42,980 bases of DNA from a virus, in the IMG/VR virus record IMGVR_UViG_3300027754_000180, positions 1-42,980 of that record. One strand, 5' to 3'. Made by a program: the position numbers and the translations under genes. Each line of letters starts with the position of its first letter. Position 1 is the stretch's first letter. The notes below the pieces were generated by a model. It did not search any database, was not told the DNA's origin, and saw only the letters and a list, made by a program, of their open reading frames with translations. This document shows, in pieces, positions 32,148 to 38,707 of this stretch.

Positions 32148-32426
32148 TTATCGCTCTGGCCTTGGCGGCGCTCCGGTTGAAGCTTTACCTTCCAGCGGCC
32201 CCTGTTGCGGCCCAACCGGAACAACTTCGCCTTGCTGTCTCCTGCCCATCGTCTGATTGTCCACCAACCGAATGTCTTTGTTCAGGTAGGTCCAGCACTC
32301 CCCGGTTGCCACGATAAAACATACCCATTGCAGGTCATGGTCGATTCCTGGGTCGATCATGACGTGGGCGTGGGCAAAGCCTTTCGGCGTCCATAACGGA
32401 ATGGGCGGGGAAAGCTGGATGGTCAC
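32148..32426 (-). CDS. Small conserved-looking phage protein
   Basis: The product has 92 residues and starts with GTG directly after the upstream stop. The core (IPLWTPKGFAHAHVMIDPG, then DLQWVCFIVATGECWTYLN) looks like a folded small phage protein seen in early regions. The tail after KDIRLVDNQTMG is Pro/Gly-rich and disordered. Its 3' end faces the recombinase 3' end. No function is known to me. Confidence 0.65.
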   Translation of the reverse strand: MTIQLSPPIPLWTPKGFAHAHVMIDPGIDHDLQWVCFIVATGECWTYLNKDIRLVDNQTMGRRQQGEVVPVGPQQGPLEGKASTGAPPRPER

Positions 32427-32687
32427 TTATACGCCAAGCTCCCGCAGCGCCCGAATCACCGCATCGGTAAACTTTTGGCGGATGTCCTTGTCAGGGATCT
32501 CGACGACACTGGTGTATTTCTTTTGCCCTTCGCTGTTTGTCCACGAAGTTTGCGGCAGGCCGATAAAGTCGCCGTTGTCGCCCTTTACCAGACTGCACTG
32601 TTTTAGCAGCATGCCGCTTGGCATCGTCAAGTCAAAGGTTCCAAGTCGTTTGCCGCCTGTTGTCGGCTTCCAGTTTTCGATTGTCAT
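32427..32687 (-). CDS. SpoVG-like small protein
   Basis: The ATG at 32687 has AGGAG upstream and overlaps the previous stop (ATGA). The product has 86 residues. It contains GTFDLTMPSGMLLKQCSLVKGD, GDFIGLPQTSW and YTSVVEIPDKDIRQKFTDAVI. This is the strand and helix order of SpoVG-like phage proteins (DNA- or RNA-binding domains). A role in nucleic-acid binding during early infection is inferred. The family match is by eye. Confidence 0.6.
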   Translation of the reverse strand: MTIENWKPTTGGKRLGTFDLTMPSGMLLKQCSLVKGDNGDFIGLPQTSWTNSEGQKKYTSVVEIPDKDIRQKFTDAVIRALRELGV

Positions 32688-32920
32688 ATCCAACTCCTGA
32701 TTTTTTGCACTGCTTTTGTCTCGGTGACAGTTTCGCCCCGTTGCGTTTCCTGCTCAACGCTGTTAACGCCTTTAACGCGGTCTTTCGCTTCGTTAACCTT
32801 TGTGGCAAACCGCTGCCACTGGATGCGGGACTCAAGCGGGAGGTCGTCCCAGTGAACGTGGCCGTACTTGCCGCCACCGACCGTTTCGCAGTGGAGGTCG
32901 TAGATTTGTTCAGGCGTCAT
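32684..32920 (-). CDS. Small protein, hypothetical
   Basis: The product has 78 residues and begins MTPEQIYDLHCETVGG; a GTG two codons upstream (32926) is an alternative. The helical sequence contains GHVHWDDLPLESRIQWQRFA, then a charged tail. The stop overlaps the next start. It belongs to a chain of coupled small genes of the kind phages use in early or middle expression. Not recognised. Confidence 0.6.
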   Translation of the reverse strand: MTPEQIYDLHCETVGGGKYGHVHWDDLPLESRIQWQRFATKVNEAKDRVKGVNSVEQETQRGETVTETKAVQKIRSWI

Positions 32921-32922
32921 AT

Positions 32923-33084
32923 TCACTTTTCCCGTTTACTGTCGTTGAATGCGCGTAACCGCTGAACCACCTTCACGATCTGCTTTGGGCGGCTGGGGCA
33001 CACCGCGAAGTGCTTCCGGTCCTCTCGGGCCGACTGAAGTTTTCCGCACCAGCCACAGGGCCGCAGGATAGGTTTAGCTGGCAT
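32923..33084 (-). CDS. Small zinc-finger-like protein (53 residues)
   Basis: The product begins MPAKPILRPCGWCGKLQ and ends in a basic helix (IVKVVQRLRAF). CxxC plus a later Cys in FAVCPSR suggests a zinc knuckle. Its start overlaps the end of the 33334 gene by 11 bases and its stop sits just before the next start, so it fills the chain exactly. A DNA- or RNA-binding role is possible but unproved. Confidence 0.55.
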   Translation of the reverse strand: MPAKPILRPCGWCGKLQSAREDRKHFAVCPSRPKQIVKVVQRLRAFNDSKREK

Positions 33085-33334
33085 CAGGCACGCAGGATCT
33101 GGCCTTCATCATGGCGTCGGCCTGAGCAAGCGCCAGAACAGCAATCTCGTCATCGCTATATGGTGAATCCTGCCACGGCTGCGATGCCAGAATTCCTGTC
33201 AGTGCCGCCATTGAAAAACTGTTGCGGCATTGTGGGCACTTCGCAGGGGTTGCATCTACGTCGCCGCCGTTCATCACGCTAAACTTGCAGAACTTGCAGT
33301 ATGCGTCGCCACCGCGTTGAATCCAATCGCTCAT
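33074..33334 (-). CDS. Zinc-ribbon protein
   Basis: The product has 86 residues. It has AYCKFCKFSVMNGG and KCPQCRNSF, giving CxxC...CxxC with about 20 residues between the pairs, a zinc-ribbon spacing. The C-terminal half is helical. GGAG and GAGGA precede the ATG, which overlaps the stop of the 29-residue membrane peptide (ATGA). Likely a nucleic-acid-binding or regulatory protein. Confidence 0.65.
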   Translation of the reverse strand: MSDWIQRGGDAYCKFCKFSVMNGGDVDATPAKCPQCRNSFSMAALTGILASQPWQDSPYSDDEIAVLALAQADAMMKARSCVPDAS

Positions 33335-33420
33335 TCCTCATCTCCTTTTGTTGCCGCCAATAGAATTGCAACCAGCACAATAAACCAAAACATCGCCCAT
33401 GAGACTTCCGCTGCGGTCAT
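33331..33420 (-). CDS. 29-residue membrane peptide
   Basis: The product begins MTAAEVSWAMFWFIVLVAI and continues LLAATKGDEE, a single transmembrane helix with a charged C-terminus. It is linked by ATGA overlaps to both neighbours, which argues that it is translated. Small single-span phage peptides often alter the host membrane or exclude other phages; no specific role can be given. Confidence 0.55.
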   Translation of the reverse strand: MTAAEVSWAMFWFIVLVAILLAATKGDEE

Positions 33421-33650
33421 CGCCACGCTCTTTCGTGAACGCACCCGCAACCGCAACGAATGAGAACCGCTGTGGACAAGCAACATGCGCCGCAATCGCA
33501 GACAGACTCAAACTCAGCCACCTTGCGGGGGCGTGGCAGGTTGGACGGCTGCGGAAGGGCGATGCGCTCGTCTTCAGGCAACGGCGACGTTTCGCGGTAC
33601 TCCCGCTGCCGTTCGATCCGCTGAAGGTGTTCTGCTTCGGTGACTGGCAC
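33417..33650 (-). CDS. Small Cys-rich protein, hypothetical
   Basis: The start is GTG at 33650, the only start after an in-frame TAA. The product has 77 residues. The first half is charged helix (EAEHLQRIERQREYRETS). The C-terminal third is Cys-rich (VCDCGACCLS, IRCGCGC), a probable metal site. Not recognised. Confidence 0.6.
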   Translation of the reverse strand: MPVTEAEHLQRIERQREYRETSPLPEDERIALPQPSNLPRPRKVAEFESVCDCGACCLSTAVLIRCGCGCVHERAWR

Positions 33651-33659
33651 CTCTTCACT

Positions 33660-33722
33660 TTACCGTGAAGGTGGCACGAACGCAACAGGGAAGGTCAGCG
33701 TAGCCCAATAACGTCCGCTCAT
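33660..33722 (-). CDS. Possible 20-residue peptide
   Basis: A short frame reads MSGRYWATLTFPVAFVPPSR. The natural-looking sequence continues upstream in the same frame into the neighbouring gene without a start, so this could be a tiny gene or a remnant. It fills most of an 88-base gap between two better-supported genes. Confidence 0.3.
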   Translation of the reverse strand: MSGRYWATLTFPVAFVPPSR

Positions 33723-33738
33723 CTGGCCGCGCTGAGTT

Positions 33739-33936
33739 TTACCGGGAAGCGGAAGAAACCGTGGCTTGCGCCGTTTTGAGTTTAGCCCATGTGTCCCTGA
33801 TAGCAAGCTGCCGCGCAGCCTCGGGGGCTAAGTGCCCGTCAAACTCGCAGATATTCAGCCGCTCAAAGTACAGCACTTTCAGGTCAACCGGCCAGCTATC
33901 GACGGGCGGAATTTTGTCGAGGTCAAAGAGTGGCAT
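33739..33936 (-). CDS. Small protein, hypothetical
   Basis: The ATG at 33936 (MPLFDLDKIPPVDSWP) has AGGGG upstream and overlaps the previous stop as TAATG, so I prefer it to the longer frame. The product has 65 residues. LYFERLNICEFDGHLAPEAA is a helical motif of a kind frequent in small phage proteins near replication genes. Not recognised. Confidence 0.6.
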   Translation of the reverse strand: MPLFDLDKIPPVDSWPVDLKVLYFERLNICEFDGHLAPEAARQLAIRDTWAKLKTAQATVSSASR

Positions 33937-34046
33937 TATCCCCTGTAGTGATAGTCGCAACACGTTCCGCACTGGTACCACCGATTCGGCAGTGCGTGCG
34001 GGTTGATGGCGTGGCCGAACAGCCAGCAGATAATCCGTCCGATCAT
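33936..34046 (-). CDS. 36-residue Cys-containing peptide
   Basis: The product begins MIGRIICWLFGHAINP and ends RWYQCGTCCDYHYRG. It has a hydrophobic start and a CxxCC end. It is locked between neighbours by ATGA (start) and TAATG (stop) overlaps. This supports translation despite the size. Function unknown. Confidence 0.55.
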   Translation of the reverse strand: MIGRIICWLFGHAINPHALPNRWYQCGTCCDYHYRG

Positions 34047-34282
34047 TGGGTCCACTTCACTACAAATCTGTCCGAGTAGAAGTTATCCTCGTCCTGTTCC
34101 GTGCGGATACCGTTGCTCAGGCCGCTTGCGTTGGCGGTTGACCACTGCCAGCACCCGAAGTACTTTGACCTGATCCACCGCACTCGGGGCTTCAAGCCGC
34201 ACTCAACGATTTCGTGTGCCATCGACATAGCCCGGTGGATGCCTCGCTGGAGTTCAACGACTTCTGGCGTGAATGGATTCAT
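34043..34282 (-). CDS. Small protein, hypothetical
   Basis: The ATG at 34282 (MNPFTPEVVELQRG) overlaps the upstream stop (ATGA) and has GGAG at good spacing, so it is chosen over the longer frame. The product has 79 residues, with helices (EVVELQRGIHRAMSMAHEIV) and an aromatic, Trp-rich middle (RWIRSKYFGCWQWSTA). Not recognised. Confidence 0.6.
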   Translation of the reverse strand: MNPFTPEVVELQRGIHRAMSMAHEIVECGLKPRVRWIRSKYFGCWQWSTANASGLSNGIRTEQDEDNFYSDRFVVKWTQ

Positions 34283-34473
34283 GGCTTTAGCTCCATTATC
34301 CATCGCATCTGGCCATCCGTGATCTCGACCCGCCCGGCAGGGTGCTCAAGTTTCAGGAGTCTTTGCTGCCGGTCGCAGGACTGCCCAATGTTGCCATACT
34401 CCGACAGCACGGAACTGCCTTCAGTGTGCTCCATGCAATCCATAAATGCGGCGAACGCAGAAACTTCGTTCAT
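34279..34473 (-). CDS. Small protein, hypothetical
   Basis: The ATG at 34473 (MNEVSAFAAFMDCMEH) lies after GGGAG and a second AGG; the frame opens at 34554. The product has 64 residues, with a helical start and a C-terminal part HPAGRVEITDGQMRWIMEL. It is coupled to the next gene by ATGA. Not recognised. Confidence 0.55.
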   Translation of the reverse strand: MNEVSAFAAFMDCMEHTEGSSVLSEYGNIGQSCDRQQRLLKLEHPAGRVEITDGQMRWIMELKP

Positions 34474-34498
34474 CCTGATCTTCTCCCGGTTTTCAGGT

Positions 34499-34891
34499 CT
34501 ATCCTCCAGCCGATTCCCGCGCATCCGCAGCCCTTTCAATCCATCGCAAGACATGGGCCACTAACTGAATTGATTCATCTTGCAGCATTGTTGCCACGCC
34601 CGATGGATCATCGAACATCTCGTTGTAGTACCAATCCGCGACCCACTTGCTTCGTCGTCGCCTTTCTTCTCTGGTCAGCAAGTGGAGCATCCCCTCCATC
34701 TGAAGAATTTCTGGAAGTGCCCGAACATCTGCCAATGTAGCCGGGTTAATCTTCTCAACGCCCAAGCTAACAGCGTCAGAAACCGAACTATCGATGCCAC
34801 TGCCGTTCATCCCGGCGCGTTTTTTAGCTGAAATAAACGCAGCCCCACAATTTGCGACTTCAACGATCTTCGGGATCAACTTCCGGTTCAT
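34499..34891 (-). CDS. Hypothetical helical protein
   Basis: The product has 130 residues. It has MNRKLIPKIVEVANCGAAF at the N-terminus, a basic middle (LLTREERRRRSKWVADWYYN) and a helical C-terminal part (SIQLVAHVLRWIERAAD). It overlaps the excisionase-like gene by ATGA. I do not recognise it; the basic helix suggests nucleic-acid contact. Confidence 0.6.
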   Translation of the reverse strand: MNRKLIPKIVEVANCGAAFISAKKRAGMNGSGIDSSVSDAVSLGVEKINPATLADVRALPEILQMEGMLHLLTREERRRRSKWVADWYYNEMFDDPSGVATMLQDESIQLVAHVLRWIERAADARESAGG

Positions 34892-35094
34892 GGCTTTGCC
34901 TTGCTGGTGTTGTCCTCAACCCACTGCTGCAACGCGGCAACAGGAACCCGAATCGCCTTGCCCACTCGCATCGACGGCAGTTCGCCTGATTTCAGCATTT
35001 TGTAGACCGTGGGGCGGCTTAATCCGAGGGCGCGGCACACCGCATCCGGCCTTAATAGCAAAACATCCGTTTCGTTATTCTGTGTAGTATCCAT
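34888..35094 (-). CDS. Excisionase / MerR-type HTH DNA-binding protein
   Basis: The product has 68 residues. LLLRPDAVCRALGLSRPTVY is a helix-turn-helix, and the following KMLKSGELPSMRVGKAIRVP and ALQQWVEDN give the winged part of the HTH_17/excisionase (Xis-like) family. Such proteins direct recombination or regulate transcription. With a serine recombinase 3 kb away it may be a recombination directionality factor, though a plain regulator is equally possible. Confidence 0.75.
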   Translation of the reverse strand: MDTTQNNETDVLLLRPDAVCRALGLSRPTVYKMLKSGELPSMRVGKAIRVPVAALQQWVEDNTSKAKP

Positions 35095-35135
35095 GCCAAC
35101 ACGATACCACAGGTTGGCTTTGATTGTGCCACCCG

Positions 35136-35726
35136 TCAGGCAGACCGCGCCACAACCGCCGTAGCTATCCGTCGAATCCGCGCATCCAGCGCCACGTCAG
35201 CCTTGCATCCCCGACACCATCCCGTAGTCCGATCTGGCCGACACGGCTTTCGGCACTTCAAGCACGGCGATAATTCTTTGGCTGTTATCAGTCGCTCTGT
35301 CCGCGTTTGCCGTGGGATCTCCGCAAACACATCCGAGCGAATAGCATAGGCGTTGGCTTGCCCCTGTTTCCGCTCTACCGCGATGACCCCGAGCCGCAGC
35401 AATTCCGCAACGCAATACTTCACCTTGCGTTCTGACCACCCCAGCGCCGCCCCTATGTCCGGTGCCGACATAACCGACTTCCCATTGCCAACACCAGGCA
35501 CAGCCATAAACGTCAACAGGCGATGCGCCTGATCTGAAATCGCCGGATTCAACGTTGCCAGCACCGGGACTTTGCTGAACCGCCGATCCGCGCCAGCCCC
35601 CACGAGACGGTCTAAAACCGGGGCAAGTTTTGTATCCCTACCCGTGCAAGTCTGTGCATGGTTCTTTACTTCAGAAAAAGAAAGACCCGTGCAATTCTTT
35701 GCATGGGTTACCTTTCCCTTACTCAC
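35136..35726 (-). CDS. Winged-helix replication-type protein with zinc ribbon
   Basis: The product has 196 residues and starts with GTG (GTGA overlap). Residues 65-130 form a winged helix: QAHRLLTFMAVPGVGNG, APDIGAALGWSERKVKYCVA, then RLGVIAVERKQGQANAYAI. This is like phage and plasmid replication-initiation or DnaD/RepL-type N-terminal domains. Near the C-terminus CLKCRKPCRPDRTTGWCRGC is a zinc ribbon. It is probably the origin-binding or loader protein; no polymerase, primase or helicase gene is visible in the window. Confidence 0.65.
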   Translation of the reverse strand: MSKGKVTHAKNCTGLSFSEVKNHAQTCTGRDTKLAPVLDRLVGAGADRRFSKVPVLATLNPAISDQAHRLLTFMAVPGVGNGKSVMSAPDIGAALGWSERKVKYCVAELLRLGVIAVERKQGQANAYAIRSDVFAEIPRQTRTERLITAKELSPCLKCRKPCRPDRTTGWCRGCKADVALDARIRRIATAVVARSA

Positions 35727-35950
35727 GCCATTCTCCCCTGCGCCAATAGACGTTTAGCGTCAGCCACAATCAACTGCATCGTCCGCCGCGCAGCGTCCCG
35801 ATCTCCATCGAAGACGAAAGTGTGTTCCGCCCGAACACATTTCCCGCAAACCGCATCGCCCGACGAACTCCCCGGAACCTCGCACAACCGCTGACACTCG
35901 CGGCACTTCACCGCCACCGTCCCGTCCCGCCGATGCAACATCAACGCCAT
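35723..35950 (-). CDS. Small zinc-ribbon protein
   Basis: The product has 75 residues. CRECQRLCEVPGSSSGDAVC then GKC gives a four-Cys zinc ribbon; the rest is helical (DAARRTMQLIVADAKRLL). The ATG at 35950 has GAGG very close; a Met at 35941 is an alternative. It is coupled to the winged-helix gene by GTGA. It likely binds nucleic acid or partners with the replication protein. Confidence 0.6.
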   Translation of the reverse strand: MALMLHRRDGTVAVKCRECQRLCEVPGSSSGDAVCGKCVRAEHTFVFDGDRDAARRTMQLIVADAKRLLAQGRMA

Positions 35951-36485
35951 ACCTCAATTTTACCCCATTTTTTTTCAGCCCCTACCCCCGTTTTTCAACC
36001 CGCATCCCCCAAAACGTTTTTCAAAATCAGCAACCTGCCCCTAACCCGGAATTTCAGCCTACGCGATCCTCACCCCCTGCGTTGCACTCCCAACTACCGT
36101 AAACGCCTTAACAATCGCTTGAGCGGCCTCTCAGCTCCCAAAACGCCCCCCCACACCACAAGCTCAGCGTGGAAAGCAGAGGGAAACGGATTTCTGTAAA
36201 TTTCAGCCGGATTCAGAGCACCACCCCGGTATCGTCGCCGCGCCGCGCCGTTTGAGATTTGGCCAGACCCCGGGGCTGGGTAGCTGACGGAACTGGCGCG
36301 GATTGCGTCCGATCTCGCGCTAACAGGCCCGCGGTACCGCCGCGGTTCACGTAACCTCAATAGAATCAACAACATAGAGCGATACAATGGCGCGAGAGTG
36401 TACGGTAACCGAACGGTTGAGGTACGGGATAGATACACCTACAGAAGGTGCCGTGCCATGCCATGCCAGGTATCGGGTATCGGGC
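35951..36485. other. Non-coding stretch upstream of the replication-type genes
   Basis: No credible gene is seen in these 535 bases. On the plus strand 35955-36180 is C-rich and G-poor. Read on the minus strand, it has G-runs (GGGGG, GGG, GGGGG, GGGG, GGGG) between about 36015 and 35965. Further on are the palindrome GCGGTACCGC near 36331, AACC-GAAC-GGTT near 36405, and direct repeats (GGTATCGGGTATCGGG, GCCATGCCATGCC). An origin, a pac site beside TerS or a regulatory leader are all possible. Confidence 0.4.
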
Positions 36486-37049
36486 CTATGCCTCTATTGA
36501 TGCGGGGGCATTGGCCAACATGGCAGCTACTAGTGTGGACAATGCCTGAAGCTGCTCAGGTGTCGCGTGTTCTAATGCGCGTTTCATCGCGATGGTAGCT
36601 TCGCTATCCTCGATTCGCGTGACCGTCTCAACTTCGCTCTTATCTTTCCACCCTGCGAGATTTTTTGCGACGAACGAAGCTCCGGTTGGATTGTAGGCAC
36701 CAGATGCCAGCCCCTGCGCGAGATGTTGATCCATGATGTCTCTCGCACGCGCGACGGCCATACCGAATGCCGCGTGCCGATTCTCCCATTCCTTGAGTAC
36801 TTTTGTGCTGGTGCCGATGGAACGCGCGAAACCTTGCAAGGTAGGCATGTGAGTGTAGATACGTTCGACGGCCTTTTGGTTATTGTCCTTTGCTGGTGCG
36901 AGATCTCCGGGTAGTTGAGCGGACTCAAAGTAGTCAATGATTGCTTGCGCGTATTCCGGTTTGTAGAGTGTCGGGCTGCCGATGTGACGGTAACCACCTG
37001 GTATCGCACCGGAGGCGATTGTAGGACGTGCAATGGCCATAGCTTGCAT
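36486..37049 (-). CDS. terS: Terminase small subunit
   Basis: The product has 187 residues from ATG 37049 (a second ATG at 37040 is possible). It contains PTLQGFARSIGTSTKVLKEW, a helix-turn-helix, then HAAFGMAVARARDIMDQHLA and GLASGAYNPTGASFVAKN, which match the TerS arrangement (DNA-binding HTH, then an oligomerisation helix pair). The C-terminal tail is Ala-rich and helical. TerS recognises the pac site and loads TerL. Here it lies about 5.7 kb upstream of terL, separated by the small-gene cluster and the recombinase, which is unusual. Confidence 0.78.
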   Translation of the reverse strand: MQAMAIARPTIASGAIPGGYRHIGSPTLYKPEYAQAIIDYFESAQLPGDLAPAKDNNQKAVERIYTHMPTLQGFARSIGTSTKVLKEWENRHAAFGMAVARARDIMDQHLAQGLASGAYNPTGASFVAKNLAGWKDKSEVETVTRIEDSEATIAMKRALEHATPEQLQALSTLVAAMLANAPASIEA

Positions 37050-37100
37050 ACCCTGATTTTACCCATTTTCCAGCGCCCCAAAAAAAAGCAAACAAAAAGC

Positions 37101-37129
37101 TTGCGTTATCCTTTGTAGTGTACTATCTT
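37101..37129 (+). promoter_or_regulatory. Early promoter P1
   Basis: TTGCGT (37101-37106) and TATCTT (37124-37129) are spaced by 17 bases, followed by AGTAACAG. The -35 and spacer start are repeated at P2 (TTGCGTTATCCTTTG). A hairpin AACAGA...TCTGTT (37133-37153) begins four bases after the -10. Confidence 0.5.
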
Positions 37130-37237
37130 AGTAACAGATCACATGATTCTGTTTGATCAACTTCGCAAGTGCTGCGGACATTGCGCTCCGACTCCTGCTT
37201 GGCTGATTCATTCGGTTCTGGGATCTGGTAGAAAACT

Positions 37238-37408
37238 ATGGAAATGAAGAACTACAGCAAGGATGTCGCGGGTTTTCGCTGCGAGAAAAATGGCAAGTGT
37301 GTTTTTGTGCTCGAGCGCCAAATGGCGCACGACCCGCAATACAAGGTCGGCTCAAAAATCCCGGGCCGTGGCAAAGTCGTTGAATGTTTTGGCAAGGGGC
37401 AGCAGTAA
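37238..37408 (+). CDS. 56-residue early protein, hypothetical
   Basis: The product begins MEMKNYSKDVAGFRCEKNGK and ends with a short basic tail. It contains VFVLERQMAHDPQYKVGSKI. It lies between promoters P1 and P2, so it is the first gene of the plus-strand early region. There is no strong Shine-Dalgarno site; an ATG two codons later is an alternative. It has a compact, charged composition and is not recognised. Confidence 0.55.
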   Translation: MEMKNYSKDVAGFRCEKNGKCVFVLERQMAHDPQYKVGSKIPGRGKVVECFGKGQQ

Positions 37409-37415
37409 TCGGCCC

Positions 37416-37444
37416 TTGCGTTATCCTTTGCAGTGTGCTAAAGT
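37416..37444 (+). promoter_or_regulatory. Early promoter P2
   Basis: TTGCGT (37416-37421) and TAAAGT (37439-37444) are 17 bases apart, followed by AGTGAATG. The -35 and most of the spacer match P1. GTTCC/GGAAC (37459-37474) makes a small hairpin downstream. Confidence 0.5.
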
Positions 37445-37872
37445 AGTGAATGTAGTTTGTTCCTGTCACGGAACGTGAGATAGTCTGGTGCGCTCACGCA
37501 AAGTGATTCGGTTCGATTGATCTTTAACATATGCGGCTCAAACCGCAATCTCTCGGGGAGACGAACCCCGACACCACACGTCGAATACCTCAAAATTTCA
37601 CGTTGCGGTGGTTTACGATATCCCAGACAGTCTAGTGCGTTGGGAGCGGCGGGCCACGGCAAATAGATATCAGGGTATGGGGCGAAGTGGGGAGTAGTCG
37701 AAACGTGGTGGTAGGCGTTTTGGCGAAGGGGAAAATGGGACAAGTAAACGCTCACCGATAGCGTGCTGATAGCAAGGCGAATTGATCGGGAACGTGGTAT
37801 CGAACGAATACCCTACGCTGTAGCCATACGTGGCCATAGCGCAGGATATCGGATTGATCCGGTAATTTTTGA
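37445..37872 (+). other. Intergenic block with RNA-structure potential
   Basis: No convincing gene is seen here, apart from a weak 34-codon frame at 37529. TCGGGG (37553-37558) pairs with CCCCGA (37566-37571). ACCGCAA just upstream can pair with TTGCGGT downstream, so a branched structure is possible. The block is transcribable from P2. Whether it is a leader, an ncRNA or an origin is unknown. Confidence 0.3.
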
Positions 37873-37901
37873 TTGCATTCTGACGAAGTAAGCTATACAG
37901 T
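37873..37901 (+). promoter_or_regulatory. Early promoter P3
   Basis: TTGCAT (37873-37878) and TACAGT (37896-37901) are 17 bases apart. The 18-base sequence TTTTGATTGCATTCTGAC at 37867-37884 is repeated exactly at P4 (39738-39755). An alternative -10, TATACA, overlaps at a shorter spacing. Confidence 0.5.
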
Positions 37902-37907
37902 GGTATC

Positions 37908-37926
37908 TGACACTTTGGAGGTGTCA
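37908..37926 (+). promoter_or_regulatory. Leader hairpin with Shine-Dalgarno loop, H1
   Basis: TGACAC (37908-37913) pairs with GTGTCA (37921-37926) around the loop TTTGGAG. The GGAGG Shine-Dalgarno site for the GTG at 37930 lies in and beside that loop. It starts six bases after the P3 -10. P4 has a different stem around the same loop. Confidence 0.5.
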
Positions 37927-37929
37927 CAA

Positions 37930-38631
37930 GTGACAACAAAAATCGAACTATTGTCGGTCGAATCCGACGCCAAGACAATCAAAGGCAACAAGAAAGGGTA
38001 CCTAACGGGTATCCTGTATTTGGCACCATCTACCGAAGCGGGCGGACGTGATTTGTGCCCTATGGCATCCGCAGAATGTCGTTTGGCATGCCTGTATGGC
38101 GCGGGTATGGCAGGGGTCTTTCCATCCATCAAGCGGGCCCGGATTGCGAAAACTTTGTGGTACCTGCGAGATCCGAAATCGTTTATGGCAGCACTTGAGA
38201 CCGATATCTATCGGTTGATCGTTCTGGCTGCCAAGCGCAATCTCAAGCCCTGCGTCCGTCTCAATGGCACTTCAGACGACCCGAAATTGGCTCGGGCCTT
38301 GGCTGCTAAGTTTCCGGAAGTTCAGTTCTACGACTACACGAAGTTGCTCAAACCGTGGAAACGTGTGACGGCAAATTATCACCTGACGTTCTCATTTTCA
38401 GGTACTAATTTGCCAGCGTGCATGGATGCGCTCGCGCATGGTATCAATGTCGCGGTCGTTTTCGCTGGTACGCTGCCTGCTACATGGAACGGGTACCCGG
38501 TTATCAATGGCGACGAATCTGACCTCCGTTTCCTCGATCCCGTTGGCGTCATTGTCGGGCTGTCAACCAAAGGTGACGCGAAGAAACTGGACACGGGTGG
38601 GTTTGTTCAGATCGGAGGCGCGGCAGCGTAA
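37930..38631 (+). CDS. Gp88-like phage protein
   Basis: The frame is open from 37873, but GGAGG at 37917 sets the GTG at 37930 as start, giving 233 residues. GYLTGILYLAPS, LCPMASAECRLACLYGAGM and PSIKRARIAKT are the conserved N-terminal features of Gp88-family proteins found in many actinophage and other phages, with a Cys motif (CPMASAECRLAC) that may bind a metal cluster. VRLNGTSDDP and FYDYTKLLKPWKRV follow, as in the family. Function unknown; it is the first gene behind P3. Confidence 0.78.
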   Translation: MTTKIELLSVESDAKTIKGNKKGYLTGILYLAPSTEAGGRDLCPMASAECRLACLYGAGMAGVFPSIKRARIAKTLWYLRDPKSFMAALETDIYRLIVLAAKRNLKPCVRLNGTSDDPKLARALAAKFPEVQFYDYTKLLKPWKRVTANYHLTFSFSGTNLPACMDALAHGINVAVVFAGTLPATWNGYPVINGDESDLRFLDPVGVIVGLSTKGDAKKLDTGGFVQIGGAAA

Positions 38632-38642
38632 TCGCAGAGTGG

Positions 38643-38656
38643 AGCCCCACGGGGCT
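38643..38656 (+). terminator. Weak hairpin after the Gp88-like gene
   Basis: AGCCCC and GGGGCT form a short stem with a tiny loop, followed by TTTAAT. A second hairpin, ACAGG...CCTGT, lies at 38669-38686. It could be a weak terminator or mRNA 3' end. Confidence 0.35.
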
Positions 38657-38707
38657 TTAATGCGGCGGACAGGTCACAAGCCCTGTTAGAGCATTTGGAG
38701 GCAATAT

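Noticed and set aside
35822-36199. A 125-codon plus-strand frame
   Set aside because: Its Pro/Arg/His composition reflects the C-rich strand; it overlaps a coupled zinc-ribbon gene.
36094-36438. A 114-codon minus-strand frame in the gap below TerS
   Set aside because: Arg/Leu-rich and unlike a natural protein, no ribosome site, and not linked to its neighbours as real genes here are.
37553-37571. Possible tRNA T-arm (GGGG-AGACGAA-CCCC)
   Set aside because: No matching acceptor, D-arm, anticodon arm or TTC motif nearby; no tRNA gene was found in the window.
37438-37978. Two minus-strand frames in the block before the Gp88-like gene
   Set aside because: They oppose the early promoters and have no start signals or recognisable sequence.
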